Positions 33,674-43,000 of a stretch of 64,000 nucleotides of DNA are shown here, piece after piece. The translations under genes were made by a program, and so were the position numbers. The notes below the pieces were generated by a model, which was not told where the DNA came from, ran no database searches, and was given only the letters and a program-made list of their open reading frames with translations. The stretch comes from Larkinella bovis (GTDB lineage: Bacteria; Bacteroidota; Bacteroidia; Cytophagales; Spirosomataceae). Numbering within the stretch: the first letter of the stretch is position 1; each line of letters starts with the position of its first letter. The DNA is taken from positions 62,001 to 126,000 of the forward strand of contig NZ_JBHSMA010000010.1 in assembly GCF_042655385.1 (NCBI RefSeq), read 5' to 3'.

Positions 33674-35836
33674 ATGAAAACACTCTTACTTTTCGGCGGA
33701 GCCCTCCTGCTGCCCGCGCTGCTCCGGGCGCAGACTACGATAACCGGCCGAATTACCGACCGCAAAGGGGCCGGACTTCCCGGTGCCAACGTCTTTATCA
33801 AAGGCTCATACGACGGCGTCAATACCGATGCCAATGGCGCGTTCAGTTTCCAGACCGATCAGAAAGATACGGCAACCGTTGCGGTGAGTTTTATCGGGTA
33901 CGAGCCATTTCAGCAGCTCCTTAAGCTTGACCAACCGACGGTTTTGTTCAACGCGAAATTGCAGGAAACGGCCACGATCCTGAATACGGTCGTCATCACG
34001 GCGGGGGCCTTCGAAGCCAGCGACGAAAAACGCCAGACGGTTTTGAAACCGCTCGATATTGTGACGACCGCCAGCGGGGGGGCCGACATTCCGGCGGTGA
34101 TGCAACTGCTGCCGGGGGCGCAGCGCGTCGGCGACCAAACCGGCCTGTTTGTCCGGGGTGGGGCCGCTTCCGAAACGCGCACGATCATTGACGGTATGGT
34201 GGTGCAAAATCCGTTTACGAGCGGAGGGCCGGACGTGGCCCAGCGAAGCCGGTTTTCGCCGTATCTGTTCAAAGGTACGGCGTTCAGCACGGGCGGTTAT
34301 TCGGCCCAGTACGGTCAGGCGCTGTCGTCGGTCCTGACGCTCAATACGAAAGACCGGGCCGAGGATAACGACGGGGTGAGCATCGGTTTCCATGCTGCGG
34401 GGATTGATCTGTCGGCTTTCAAAAAAGAACGGGTAACGGTTTCGCTGAATTACACCAACCTGAATCCGTTGTTTAATAGCCTGAAACAAAACATCAGCTG
34501 GAGGCACGCACCCGAAGCAGGTGGAGGCTCAATTATCCTGACGCAGCCCTTCGGCAAACACGGGCTCCTGAAACATTATACGGATGTATCGGCCAGCTAC
34601 CAGGCCATCGAGTTCCGGAATTTTACCGGCGATTTCCGCCCGTCGCCCTTTACTGTCCGAAACCGGAATGCCTTTACGATGACCACCTACCAAACCACCT
34701 GGGACGAAGGACGCTGGGGGTTGCAGGCTGGCATGAATTACAACATCAACCGCGACCAGCTTGGGATCGATACCGTGCAGGCCCGGACGCAGGAGCAGCG
34801 GATGCAGGGGCGGCTGGTGCTGACCCGTTCGTTAAATGACAACGTCTCGTTATTGACTGGCGCAGAATTGCATCGGTACACCTACCTGAACCGCTACGGC
34901 CCCTGGGGCGGCTCGCTGACCGACTGGTATTCGGCAGTTTTTGTGGAAACCGAGGTGTTCTTCAGCCGGAAGTTGGCCATGCGGGCGGGTGTGCGTGGGG
35001 AACGGTCGTCGGTGATTGGGCGCGGCAATGTGTCGCCCCGCCTGTCGATGGCGTACAAAACCGGCCCCTACGGCCAGGTCTCACTGGCGGCCGGGCAGTT
35101 TTACCAGACACCAGAGCAAACCTACCTGCTGACGAATCCTGACCTGCGGTTTGAGCGGGCCAGCCATCTGATTGTGAATTACCAGCGTATTCACAACAAC
35201 CGGACGTTCCGGGTAGAAACCTTCTACAAAGATTACCAGAACCTGGTGCGGGAACATACCAACGGTTTTTACGATCCGAACATGTACCGTTTTCCGAACG
35301 GGCAGACCGACAACAGCGGGTTTGGCTACGCGCAGGGCTTCGATCTGTTCTGGCGCGACAAGCAGTCGATGAAAAACGTCGATTATTGGGTTTCGTACTC
35401 GTTTCTGGATACCCAGCGGTTGTTTCGCAATTACCCCGTAGAGGCCATGCCAACCTTCGCGGCCACGCACACGCTGAACCTGGTTTTCAAGAAAGCGTTT
35501 CCGGCCATCGGCATCAATACCGGGGCGACATATTCGCTGGCGAGCGGACGGCCCTACTATAACCCGGGAAGCGACCAGTTTCTGGGCGATAAAACCCGCC
35601 CGTACAGCAGCCTCAGCATGAAGGTGAGCTACGTCCGAATGCTATCGCGGAAGTTTCTGGTGCTCTACGCATCGGCCGAAAATGTGCTGGGAACGAAGAA
35701 TATATACGGCTATCGCTACACCCCCGATGGCACGCAAAAGTTTGCGGTGGTGCCGCCGTTCTACCGGTTTTTCTTCGTCGGAGCCTTATTGAGTCTAACC
35801 CGGAAAGCGATTGATCCTGACTTGATTACCAATTAA
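33674..35836 (+). CDS. TonB-dependent receptor with carboxypeptidase-regulatory-like domain
   Basis: A 720-residue outer-membrane transporter from the ATG at 33674 (signal MKTLLLFGGALLLPALLRAQ). The N-terminal domain at about 22-100 (GRITDRKGAGLPGANVFIKG) is followed by a plug (MQLLPGAQRVGDQTGLFVRGG, then STGGYSAQYGQALSSVLTLNT) and a barrel. The last residues (LTRKAIDPDLITN) extend past the usual aromatic C-terminus. It has no STN domain and no SusD-like or DUF4249 partner. It starts a plus-strand series with a small exported protein and a LytS/LytTR pair, with gaps of 45, 23 and 63 bp, so uptake and signalling are probably co-expressed. Confidence 0.93.
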   Translation: MKTLLLFGGALLLPALLRAQTTITGRITDRKGAGLPGANVFIKGSYDGVNTDANGAFSFQTDQKDTATVAVSFIGYEPFQQLLKLDQPTVLFNAKLQETATILNTVVITAGAFEASDEKRQTVLKPLDIVTTASGGADIPAVMQLLPGAQRVGDQTGLFVRGGAASETRTIIDGMVVQNPFTSGGPDVAQRSRFSPYLFKGTAFSTGGYSAQYGQALSSVLTLNTKDRAEDNDGVSIGFHAAGIDLSAFKKERVTVSLNYTNLNPLFNSLKQNISWRHAPEAGGGSIILTQPFGKHGLLKHYTDVSASYQAIEFRNFTGDFRPSPFTVRNRNAFTMTTYQTTWDEGRWGLQAGMNYNINRDQLGIDTVQARTQEQRMQGRLVLTRSLNDNVSLLTGAELHRYTYLNRYGPWGGSLTDWYSAVFVETEVFFSRKLAMRAGVRGERSSVIGRGNVSPRLSMAYKTGPYGQVSLAAGQFYQTPEQTYLLTNPDLRFERASHLIVNYQRIHNNRTFRVETFYKDYQNLVREHTNGFYDPNMYRFPNGQTDNSGFGYAQGFDLFWRDKQSMKNVDYWVSYSFLDTQRLFRNYPVEAMPTFAATHTLNLVFKKAFPAIGINTGATYSLASGRPYYNPGSDQFLGDKTRPYSSLSMKVSYVRMLSRKFLVLYASAENVLGTKNIYGYRYTPDGTQKFAVVPPFYRFFFVGALLSLTRKAIDPDLITN

Positions 35837-35881
35837 GGTCCGTGCGAACAGCCTTTTTTATCCATCTACTTATTATCAACC

Positions 35882-36523
35882 ATGAAAAAAATAGCCCTTT
35901 TCCTTGCGCTGGTGCTGGTATTCTCCCGCACGTACTCCCAAAACGAGAAATACACGAAAGCGATGGAAGATGCCATTGCCAAGGCAACATACGCGACGCC
36001 GACGCCGGAGCTTCAGCGGACAGCCGGCCAGTTTGAACGCATCGCCAATGCCGAAACCGCCGAGTGGTTGCCCGCTTACTGGGCTTCGTACACCTACATG
36101 TTGCTGTCGTTTAAAGAAACCGATACCGGTAAGAAAGACGCCCTGCTGGACAAGGCCGATGAGTTTTACAAAAAAATCGCTACCCGGCAGGCTGACAACG
36201 ATGAACTGATGGTGTTGGCGGCCGCCCTGGCCAGTGCCCGGCTGGCGGTCGATGGTGAAAACCGCTGGCAGGAATACGGCCCGATTTTTCAGGCGAATCT
36301 GGATAAGGCGAAGCAGAAGAATGCCGGGAATCCGCGAATTTATCTGCTGGAAGGGCAATCGCTGTACTACACACCGGAGCAATTTGGGGGAGGGAAAACC
36401 GTGGCCTGTCCGGTGTTGAAAAAAGCCGCCGAAAAATTCACTACCTTCAAACCGGCGTCCACCATTCACCCCGGTTGGGGGCTGGATATGAATCAGCAAC
36501 TGCTGAGCCAGTGTGGGCAGTAG
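35882..36523 (+). CDS. exported helical-repeat (TPR-like) protein
   Basis: A 213-residue secreted protein (signal MKKIALFLALVLVFSRTYSQ, cleavage before NEKYT). The mature part is almost all helical, Ala/Gln/Lys-rich, with repeated aromatic spacing (AEWLPAYWASYTYMLLSF, DKADEFYKKIATRQADNDELMVLAAALASARL, GNPRIYLLEGQSLYYTPEQFGGGK). This matches a short array of TPR-like helices used for protein contacts. I do not recognise a named family. Its place between the TonB receptor and the sensor kinase suggests a role in the same system. Confidence 0.75.
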   Translation: MKKIALFLALVLVFSRTYSQNEKYTKAMEDAIAKATYATPTPELQRTAGQFERIANAETAEWLPAYWASYTYMLLSFKETDTGKKDALLDKADEFYKKIATRQADNDELMVLAAALASARLAVDGENRWQEYGPIFQANLDKAKQKNAGNPRIYLLEGQSLYYTPEQFGGGKTVACPVLKKAAEKFTTFKPASTIHPGWGLDMNQQLLSQCGQ

Positions 36524-36546
36524 AGCAATCTTAACCTGTTGTGCCG

Positions 36547-37713
36547 ATGAGTTCTTTTCAAAGCCGGAAAGCCAGCAATCTATTTCTGCAAAATAGCCTG
36601 CGCGACTGGGTCGTATCCATTGTGGTTATTGCTATGATGGTCTACGGGTTGAGCGGCATCATTTATTTTACGCTGGAACTGGTCAACCCGACCGGCGAGT
36701 ACATCGGGATTACGATCATGATCTGCATCAGCAACCTGATCGATGCGATTTGTGTCCTGGCCATCTGCTCACTATTTGGGTTGGTTGCTCACCGGTTTTC
36801 GCCGGTCTGGGTGCAACACCTGGTTTTGACCTTAATCTTTCTGAGTACGGTTGGTGTATTAGACGTGCTGATATGGCGGAAGATTGGACTTGTTTTTTTC
36901 GATACGCCCGAAATTATGATGTACCGAAAGCGGGCCAATAACACGTCGATGCTATACCTGCTGGGGCCGATTGGCGTCGGGAATCTGTTTTTTTATTTTC
37001 AGCAGCGGGCCCGCACCTTCACCCGGAAAATTACCGAGCAGGAGTACCAGTTGTTGCAGCTCGAACAGCAGAAAACCCGCGCCGAACTCGAAGCGCTTCA
37101 GGCTAAAATCAATCCCCATTTTCTGCATAACGCCCTGAATTCCATCGCCAGTCTGGTGCACGATGAACCCGACCGGGCCGAACGGATGGTGGTTTTGCTG
37201 TCCAAATTGTTCCGGTATTCGACCGGGATGAAAAACCGCTATTTCAATTCCATTGCCGATGAACTGGAGATGGTGCAAACCTACCTGGATGTGGAACAGG
37301 TGCGATTTGGCGACCGACTGACGTACCGCATCGACCTGACGGACAAACGCCTGAATGACATCCAGATTCCGCAATTTCTGCTGCAACCGCTGGTCGAAAA
37401 CGCCATCAAGCACGGGATTTCGAAAGTGGCCGGGCCGGGCGCGATCGTTCTCCGGATTACGGAAGAAAACGGCTGGCTGATGGCCCGGATTCACGACAAT
37501 GGCCCGGTTTTCCCGGAAGACCTCGTCGCGGGGTACGGGTTACAAAGTATTCAGGATAAGCTCAAATTATTATATGGAGCCGATGCCAGATTGCTGGTCG
37601 AAAACAAACCGCTGAAAGAAGTGGTGGTGCAGATTCGGAAAGAACGACTAAGCACCGCTCCGGAGCCGGTTCGACCGCCGGTGCTGGCCACTACCAAACC
37701 GATTTCATCCTGA
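36547..37713 (+). CDS. LytS-type membrane sensor histidine kinase
   Basis: A 388-residue inner-membrane kinase of the His_kinase (LytS/YehU) class. Four membrane helices occupy about residues 15-150. A coiled coil leads to the phosphorylation motif INPHFLHNALNSIASL with His at about 191. The ATP-binding region shows FLLQPLVENAIKHGI and GYGLQSIQDKL. An upstream GTG at 36541 is possible; the ATG at 36547 is preferred. It is followed by its LytTR regulator after 63 bp, and preceded by the exported TPR-like gene after 23 bp. It has no large periplasmic domain, so the signal is likely sensed within the membrane or through a partner. Confidence 0.94.
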   Translation: MSSFQSRKASNLFLQNSLRDWVVSIVVIAMMVYGLSGIIYFTLELVNPTGEYIGITIMICISNLIDAICVLAICSLFGLVAHRFSPVWVQHLVLTLIFLSTVGVLDVLIWRKIGLVFFDTPEIMMYRKRANNTSMLYLLGPIGVGNLFFYFQQRARTFTRKITEQEYQLLQLEQQKTRAELEALQAKINPHFLHNALNSIASLVHDEPDRAERMVVLLSKLFRYSTGMKNRYFNSIADELEMVQTYLDVEQVRFGDRLTYRIDLTDKRLNDIQIPQFLLQPLVENAIKHGISKVAGPGAIVLRITEENGWLMARIHDNGPVFPEDLVAGYGLQSIQDKLKLLYGADARLLVENKPLKEVVVQIRKERLSTAPEPVRPPVLATTKPISS

Positions 37714-37776
37714 GAACCGTCCATTTCCGGGCCCACGAAAACCGGGTATACAGCCGCTGAACCGAACGTTTGACAC

Positions 37777-38544
37777 ATGGCAACTCAATTTCCCCTCCGA
37801 ACGCTGCTGGTTGACGACGAACCACTGGCCCTGAACCGGCTCCGTCGCCTGCTGAAGCGCTATGAAGATACTTTCTCGATCGTCGGCGAAGCGGTCAACG
37901 GGCTGGAAGGGCTCAAGGCGGTGGAAGAGCTGGAACCCGATCTGATTTTTCTGGACATCGAGATGCCTGGTCTGACGGGTTTTGAAATGCTCGGCAGGTT
38001 GCCGTATCTGCCGATGGTGGTATTTGCGACGGCCTACGACGATTATGCCGTCCGGGCTTTCGAGGAAAACTCCATCGACTACCTGCTGAAACCCATCGAG
38101 CCGGAGCGGCTGGAAAAAACCGTTGAGCGAATTCGGAAAATGCGGTTGGAACCAGCCGTGGCCGGCCCGGATTTGCGGCATGTGCTGGCGTTGTTGAAAC
38201 CCAAGAAAGAGCTGCACTCCATCTCCGTCAAAACCGGTGACCGCATTCTGTTGATTCCGCTGTCAACCATTGCCTATTTCGAAGCCGAGGATAAGTATGT
38301 TTTTCTGAATACCATTGACGGTCAGCAGTTTTTGACGAATTATACCCTTTCGACGCTGGAAGAGAAACTCCCGGATTCATTCACCCGCATCAGCCGGTCG
38401 GCCTTGCTTAACTCGCGCCACATTCAGGAGATCCAGCGGCATTTCAATGGGAAATTCGTCATCATTATGCGGGATAAAAAGGCTACGCATCTGATGACCG
38501 GCAGTAGTTTTCACGACAACCTGAAAAGTATCATGGAACTATAG
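37777..38544 (+). CDS. LytTR-family response regulator
   Basis: The 255-residue partner of the LytS-type kinase. The receiver domain (about 8-125) keeps all key residues: acidic cluster LLVDDEP (Asp13, Asp14), phospho-Asp60 in IFLDIEMPG, Thr in FATAYDD and Lys in YLLKPI. The LytTR DNA-binding domain (about 150-253) has ISVKTGDRILLIPLSTIAYFEAEDKYVF and SFTRISRSALLNSRHI. LytTR proteins bind pairs of short direct repeats about 21-22 bp apart. Such a repeat pair occurs at 38846-38880, a few hundred bases downstream of this gene. Confidence 0.95.
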   Translation: MATQFPLRTLLVDDEPLALNRLRRLLKRYEDTFSIVGEAVNGLEGLKAVEELEPDLIFLDIEMPGLTGFEMLGRLPYLPMVVFATAYDDYAVRAFEENSIDYLLKPIEPERLEKTVERIRKMRLEPAVAGPDLRHVLALLKPKKELHSISVKTGDRILLIPLSTIAYFEAEDKYVFLNTIDGQQFLTNYTLSTLEEKLPDSFTRISRSALLNSRHIQEIQRHFNGKFVIIMRDKKATHLMTGSSFHDNLKSIMEL

Positions 38545-38845
38545 CGTGGACTGGTGAGCCGGCTTTCGGCCGCCGGTGCAACGGGTCACGGCGTCGGCGC
38601 CCGGAAATACCGGCCTACCTGCGTTCCTCTTTCTTGTGCCCACAACGTACGACTCTCCGCCTGGGCAGCCCATTTATAGGACAGCACGCTCACAACGTAC
38701 GGCAAATTCTCTGCGGTGGCTGAAATCGCCAGCTTTTCCCAATCTGGGTAAAAATACTGAGAGAGACAGGATGGAAATTGGAGATAAACCTCCGAAGTCT
38801 GTTCGTCTGCCTGCCGGGCGTCCGAAAAATTACCTAATTTACGGT

Positions 38846-38880
38846 TTTTGGCAGGATTCTCCCAGTCTTTTGGCAGGATT
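38846..38880. promoter_or_regulatory. direct-repeat operator candidate, 22-bp period
   Basis: TTTTGGCAGGATT occurs at 38846-38858 and again at 38868-38880. Two identical 13-nt sites on the same DNA face, two helical turns apart, are the geometry bound by LytTR dimers. The site lies between two LytTR genes (37777 and 39294). Binding is inferred only from geometry. Confidence 0.4.
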
Positions 38881-38991
38881 TTTATCTATTTTAGAAGGTA
38901 CTTTGTGCGCAATTGCTGAGCGTTCCGCTAAACACGCCTTGCTACTACTATACCTAAAAGCTCTTATTCTCTGTCCTATCCTTTTATTCCC

Positions 38992-39144
38992 ATGATCATT
39001 CCAATCGATTGCTCCAAAAAAAGTCGTGACCAGCTGGGCCGCTATGTACTCTTCCTTTCCTGCGCCTACCCTGGCCCCCGTTTGGCTGGGCAAACCGCGG
39101 GTATCAGCCAGAAACCGGCTGATTCAAAAAAGAAATTTTCGTAA
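38992..39144 (+). CDS. possible short ORF (50 codons)
   Basis: An ATG-initiated frame of 50 codons, starting MIIPIDCSKKSRDQ and ending ISQKPADSKKKFS. A moderately hydrophobic centre (YVLFLSCAY) could be a poor signal or membrane segment. The 3' end is formed by the first copy of the 33-nt hairpin repeat. It resembles no family I know. It may be a leader peptide, a small protein or chance; composition alone does not decide. Confidence 0.2.
   Translation: MIIPIDCSKKSRDQLGRYVLFLSCAYPGPRLAGQTAGISQKPADSKKKFS
39101..39133. repeat. 33-nt hairpin repeat, copy 1
   Basis: First of two identical 33-nt copies. It begins GTATCAGCC and ends TTCAAAAAAGA. The arms ATCAGCC and GGCTGAT pair around the loop AGAAACC. 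It overlaps the end of the short frame at 38992-39144. Confidence 0.85.
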
Positions 39145-39180
39145 CTACCGAAACCAATCAGTCGTCCGACGTCTAAAGAA

Positions 39181-39229
39181 AGACTCTTTTTCGTATCAGC
39201 CAGAAACCGGCTGATTCAAAAAAGAGTCT
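39181..39229. repeat. 33-nt hairpin repeat copy 2 inside a larger dyad
   Basis: The second 33-nt copy lies at 39193-39225. Here the inner hairpin (ATCAGCC at 39195-39201, GGCTGAT at 39209-39215) is enclosed by outer arms AGACTCTTTTT (39181-39191) and AAAAAGAGTCT (39219-39229), perfectly complementary over 11 bp. It stands 65 bp before the LytTR start at 39294 and would be in its mRNA leader. No T-run follows, which argues against a simple terminator. Confidence 0.8.
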
Positions 39230-39293
39230 GTTTATCCCGCGAGCTGGTCAGCTTCCTATGCGATTAGTCCGTATACCCACTGATTGAAAAGTT

Positions 39294-40049
39294 ATGGATA
39301 TCGATTCTGTTCAACCCTCCAGGGCATCGGTCGGCCTTATGCAGGTGCAGCAATGCCTTATTGTGACTCCCTCCACGCTGGCTGCTGCCGAATTGGGGGG
39401 CTACATCAATCAGTTGCCCTTTTTGGCTCCTCCCGAGGTTTGTGTGTCCACAGACCAGGCTGAGCACCTGCTGCAGACCAAATCATATGATATAGTCTGG
39501 CTGGATATGAGCCATCCCACTACGGCCGGGGCCCGGCTGATTCGGTCGTTTGCCGGACGGGTGCCCTTCATTGTAACCTCAGCCAACGCCAATTTTGCCG
39601 TGGAAGGCTTCCAGCTGGGTGTGGCCGATTACCTGCTCAAACCGTTTAATTACCTGCGTTTTACGCGCGCCGTCAATCGGGCCCTGAGCGCTCAAACGAC
39701 ACCGGCTATAGGGACAGAACACCCGTTTCTGTTTCTAAAGCAGGGGCATTCGTTTCAGCGGTTTGATCATAGTGACATCGACTATATTCAGGCCTACGGA
39801 ATTTATTGCAAGATTTACGGTCGGCGGCAGGTGGATGTGGTCAACGAAACGATTTCGCGACTGGAGCAGGCGCTGCCAGGGCAGCAATTTTTGCGAATCC
39901 ACAAGTCCTACATCGTCAACCTGACCAAGATCACGGGGTACTCCTACCGGACGATCAACGTCGGTCAGCATCAGCTGTCGCTGGGGGCGGCTTATCGGGA
40001 CCGGTTTGAAGGTTTTCTGAGTCTGCTTGGTAAAAAAGAGGAAGAGTAG
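39294..40049 (+). CDS. LytTR DNA-binding protein with degenerate receiver
   Basis: A 251-residue protein. The N-terminal part follows a receiver fold but lacks the acidic Mg-binding pair: where VDDE is normal it has LIVTPST (residues about 23-28). Asp71 (IVWLDMS), the Thr/Ser region (FIVTSAN) and Lys116 (YLLKPF) remain. The C-terminal LytTR domain is intact (FLFLKQGHSFQRFDHSDIDYI, FLRIHKSYIVNLTKITGY). Phosphorylation is therefore doubtful; it may be regulated by expression or ligand. No kinase is adjacent. Its last 95 bases overlap the 3' end of the hybrid regulator gene on the other strand. A start at 39339 (MQVQQ) is also possible. Confidence 0.88.
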   Translation: MDIDSVQPSRASVGLMQVQQCLIVTPSTLAAAELGGYINQLPFLAPPEVCVSTDQAEHLLQTKSYDIVWLDMSHPTTAGARLIRSFAGRVPFIVTSANANFAVEGFQLGVADYLLKPFNYLRFTRAVNRALSAQTTPAIGTEHPFLFLKQGHSFQRFDHSDIDYIQAYGIYCKIYGRRQVDVVNETISRLEQALPGQQFLRIHKSYIVNLTKITGYSYRTINVGQHQLSLGAAYRDRFEGFLSLLGKKEEE

Positions 40050-43000
40050 CCTGGGTATCGGTCGTTTTCGCCGAATTTCGCAGGAAAGCAGTCGGATACT
40101 TGCCAAACCGCTGAAAAAACAACCGTGAGAAATACACCACATCCTGAAATCCCACGGCATAACACACTTCCTTGACGGTCGTATACCGTTGATTTTCCAG
40201 CGACTCGCGGGCACTCTGCAGCCGGACTTCCTGAATGAATTGATGGGGTGAAAAACCGGTTCGTTTTTTTAATTGCCGGTACAGTTGCCGTTCGCTGCTA
40301 TTGATGGCGTCGGCCAGTGTATTGACCTGAAAGGAGCGATTAGCCAGATTTTTCTGGATGATCTGCGCGATCTGCAGCAGCCATTCGTCTTCTGCCGAGG
40401 GCGGAGCTGTCGGAGCGGTTTCGGGCGGCAGTTGTTGCTCCCAGACCGCCCGTTCCTGTGATCGTTCGAGCAGGTTATGGATCCGGATAACGAGTTCATC
40501 CTGATCGAACGGCTTATTCATGTAGTCAGCTACGCCGAGTCGCAAAGCCTGAAGTTTAACATCCCGGCTGTTGCGGGCCGTTAGCATCAGCACCGGAATG
40601 GTCCGAAAGGTAGGATGCTGTTGAAGCTGATCGACGAGTGCCATCCCATCCATATCCGGCATCATCAAATCGGTCACGATCATCTGGGGCAATTCCGGGT
40701 CGGGCAGGCTACCCAGCCATTCCCAGGCTTCCCGACCATTATGGGTGACGTGAAGCTGATAAAAGGGAGTCAGAATCGTTTCGAGGTAGGTCACCATGTC
40801 GACATTGTCTTCGACGAACAGAATGCGGGCTACTTTCTGATTTACAGATGACTCCAGATCTTTCGAAATCGTCGTAGGAGTCTCGGCAGGCTCGGTAAGG
40901 ATTGGTTGTCGGGGCTGAATTGACTGGGCGGGCTGGTATGGATGGGTAAAGGAAAACGTACTTCCTTTTCCGGGTTCACTGTCAACGGTTAAGGTTCCTT
41001 CCCAGAGACGGCAATAGTCGAGGGACAAGGCTAAGCCAATCCCGGTTCCCCCATGTAACGGAGCGTCCGGTTGTTGTGACTGGTAATACCGCTCGAAAAT
41101 ATGGGGCAAGTCATTCGGATGAATACCGGGGCCGGTATCCATGACGTCAACGCGGACCTTATCTTCCGAGGTTTGCAATCGAACGGTGACTGCTCCGCCC
41201 GAGGGGGTAAAGCGCAGCGCATTTGCCAGCAGGTTTTTCAGGACGGTTTCGACCTTGGAAGCGTCCATCAGGAGCCAGAGCGGCTTGTTCGTGCCCTCGA
41301 CGGTTAAACGCAGGCCGGTATATTCAGCCTGGGAATGGAACATCGCGACGGTCTGGTTGATGAGTTGGGCCAGATTCGCAGGTCGTTTTACCACCTGAAT
41401 GCCGTTTTCATCCAGCTTCGACAAGTCGAGCAAATCACTGACCATTGTCAGCAATTGCCGGGCGTTACGGTCCATGCTGCTGAGCAGCCGGAGCAGCGCC
41501 GGGTCGGAAAGCTGCTTCGACAAATAGGTCAGCGGTCCCAGCAATAAGGTCAAAGGAGTTCGGAATTCGTGCGAAACATTGGCGAAAAACCGGTCTTTCA
41601 GTGTGGCGCTGGCCTGCAGATCGGCGGCCTGTTGTTCAATAACGGCTTTGTCTTTTTCAATTTGGGTGGTTCGGCGGGAAACCTCCTCTTCCAGTCGTTT
41701 GGTTTCACGGATCAACTGTTTGTTTCGCCACCAGAAAATGCCCCAGATCGCCCCTGCCACCAGCAGCAACAGCAGCAGCAAAAACCAGTTTTGAAGATAG
41801 AACGGTTTCAGGACTGTGATTGGGATAGTCAGCGTTTTGGAAACCCACTGGCCGTTGGGGTTTTGAGCGCGTACCTCAAGCTGATAGGTTCCCGGGGGAA
41901 GTCCATTGATGCTGATGTCCCGCTGGAGTTTGGAGGTCCAGTAGTCCTGCCAGCCTACGATGCGGTAGGATAGCCGGAACTGCCGGCCGTACCGGTAGTC
42001 GAGCAGTGAAAAAGAAAGCGAAAAAGAACGATTCTGGGGTGGAATACGAATTTGTTTTGTTTGGTCGAAGTCCGGAAGATAGTCGATTCGCTCGCCTGTG
42101 TTGGCGTTGAGCTGTTCGTAGTGGGTGAGCATGAGCGGCACAATAACCGGTTTTTCCGTTAACTGCTTATCAGGCCAGAACGTAGTAATCCCGTTAAGAC
42201 CACCCAAAAATAATTGCCCGTCATTACTCTGATAGTTCGAAGTCAGGTTAAATTCTTCGTGGGCAATACCGTCTTTAGGCAGATAGACTTGAACCTGATG
42301 CGTGTATTTGTTGAAGCGCATTAAGCCATAGTTACTCGGTAACCAAAGATGTCCATGCCGGTCTTCATGAACGGAATAAAGCGCATCGTTGGATAGTCCG
42401 TTTTCCTGGGAAAAATGCTGCCATTTTCCCGTATCGCGTTCCCAGCGGATAAGCCCTCCAATGCGGGAGGTTAACCAGAAGATACCCGGTTGAGTTCGGT
42501 CAAAATGAACAAATGAGATGTTATCGAGCGGTAGATCGTTAGGAGCAGCATCCTTCGTGCTGTACCGGGCTATGATTCCGCGCACGGTGTCGAGCAGGTA
42601 CAGCCCGGAGGTAGCTGCCACCCAGATATGGCCGGTTTTTGGATCGGGAAAAAAACCGTGAATTCGGTTCTGGGCAAGTTCCGGGTAGTGATTATAACGG
42701 GTGAAGGGCTGGACCTGTTGCTTCTGAGCATCGAAAAAGCCGATTCCTTCGTCATAGCCCAGCCAGAAATTATGTCGTTTATCCTGCCAGAGCGCCCAGC
42801 AATTGCCATGCGCTTTATCCAGGCTGAATTTCCGGGCAATCCGAGTTTGGAGATCAATTTGGGCCAGCGTATCCCCGGAAGCGGTCCATATTTTATTATC
42901 ATTGCCCAGAATGACAGGCACGTAGTCGTATCGTACCAGATTTTGCAGATTATGCGTTTTTCCGGTGCCCAGTTCAATGAGACGAACGCCATTGTAGGAG

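Larger units (their letters stand above)
38545..39293. other. 749-bp intergenic region with repeats and possible leader
   Basis: No convincing protein gene of normal size is present. A 139-codon GTG frame at 38576-38995 has non-coding composition. Seen in it: an 11-nt word CACAACGTACG at 38641 and 38691; the 13-nt TTTTGGCAGGATT at 38846-38858 and 38868-38880 (22-bp period); a short 50-codon frame at 38992-39144; and two 33-nt copies at 39101-39133 and 39193-39225 that each fold into a hairpin. The region ends at a LytTR-type gene and may be its regulatory leader. Confidence 0.6.

Noticed and set aside
38641..38701. 11-nt word CACAACGTACG repeated at a 50-bp interval
   Set aside because: Noted, but too short and isolated to support a claim by itself.
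38576..38995. 139-codon GTG frame in the large intergenic region
   Set aside because: Low-complexity, no domain, no initiation signal, and it spans the direct repeats. Treated as non-coding.
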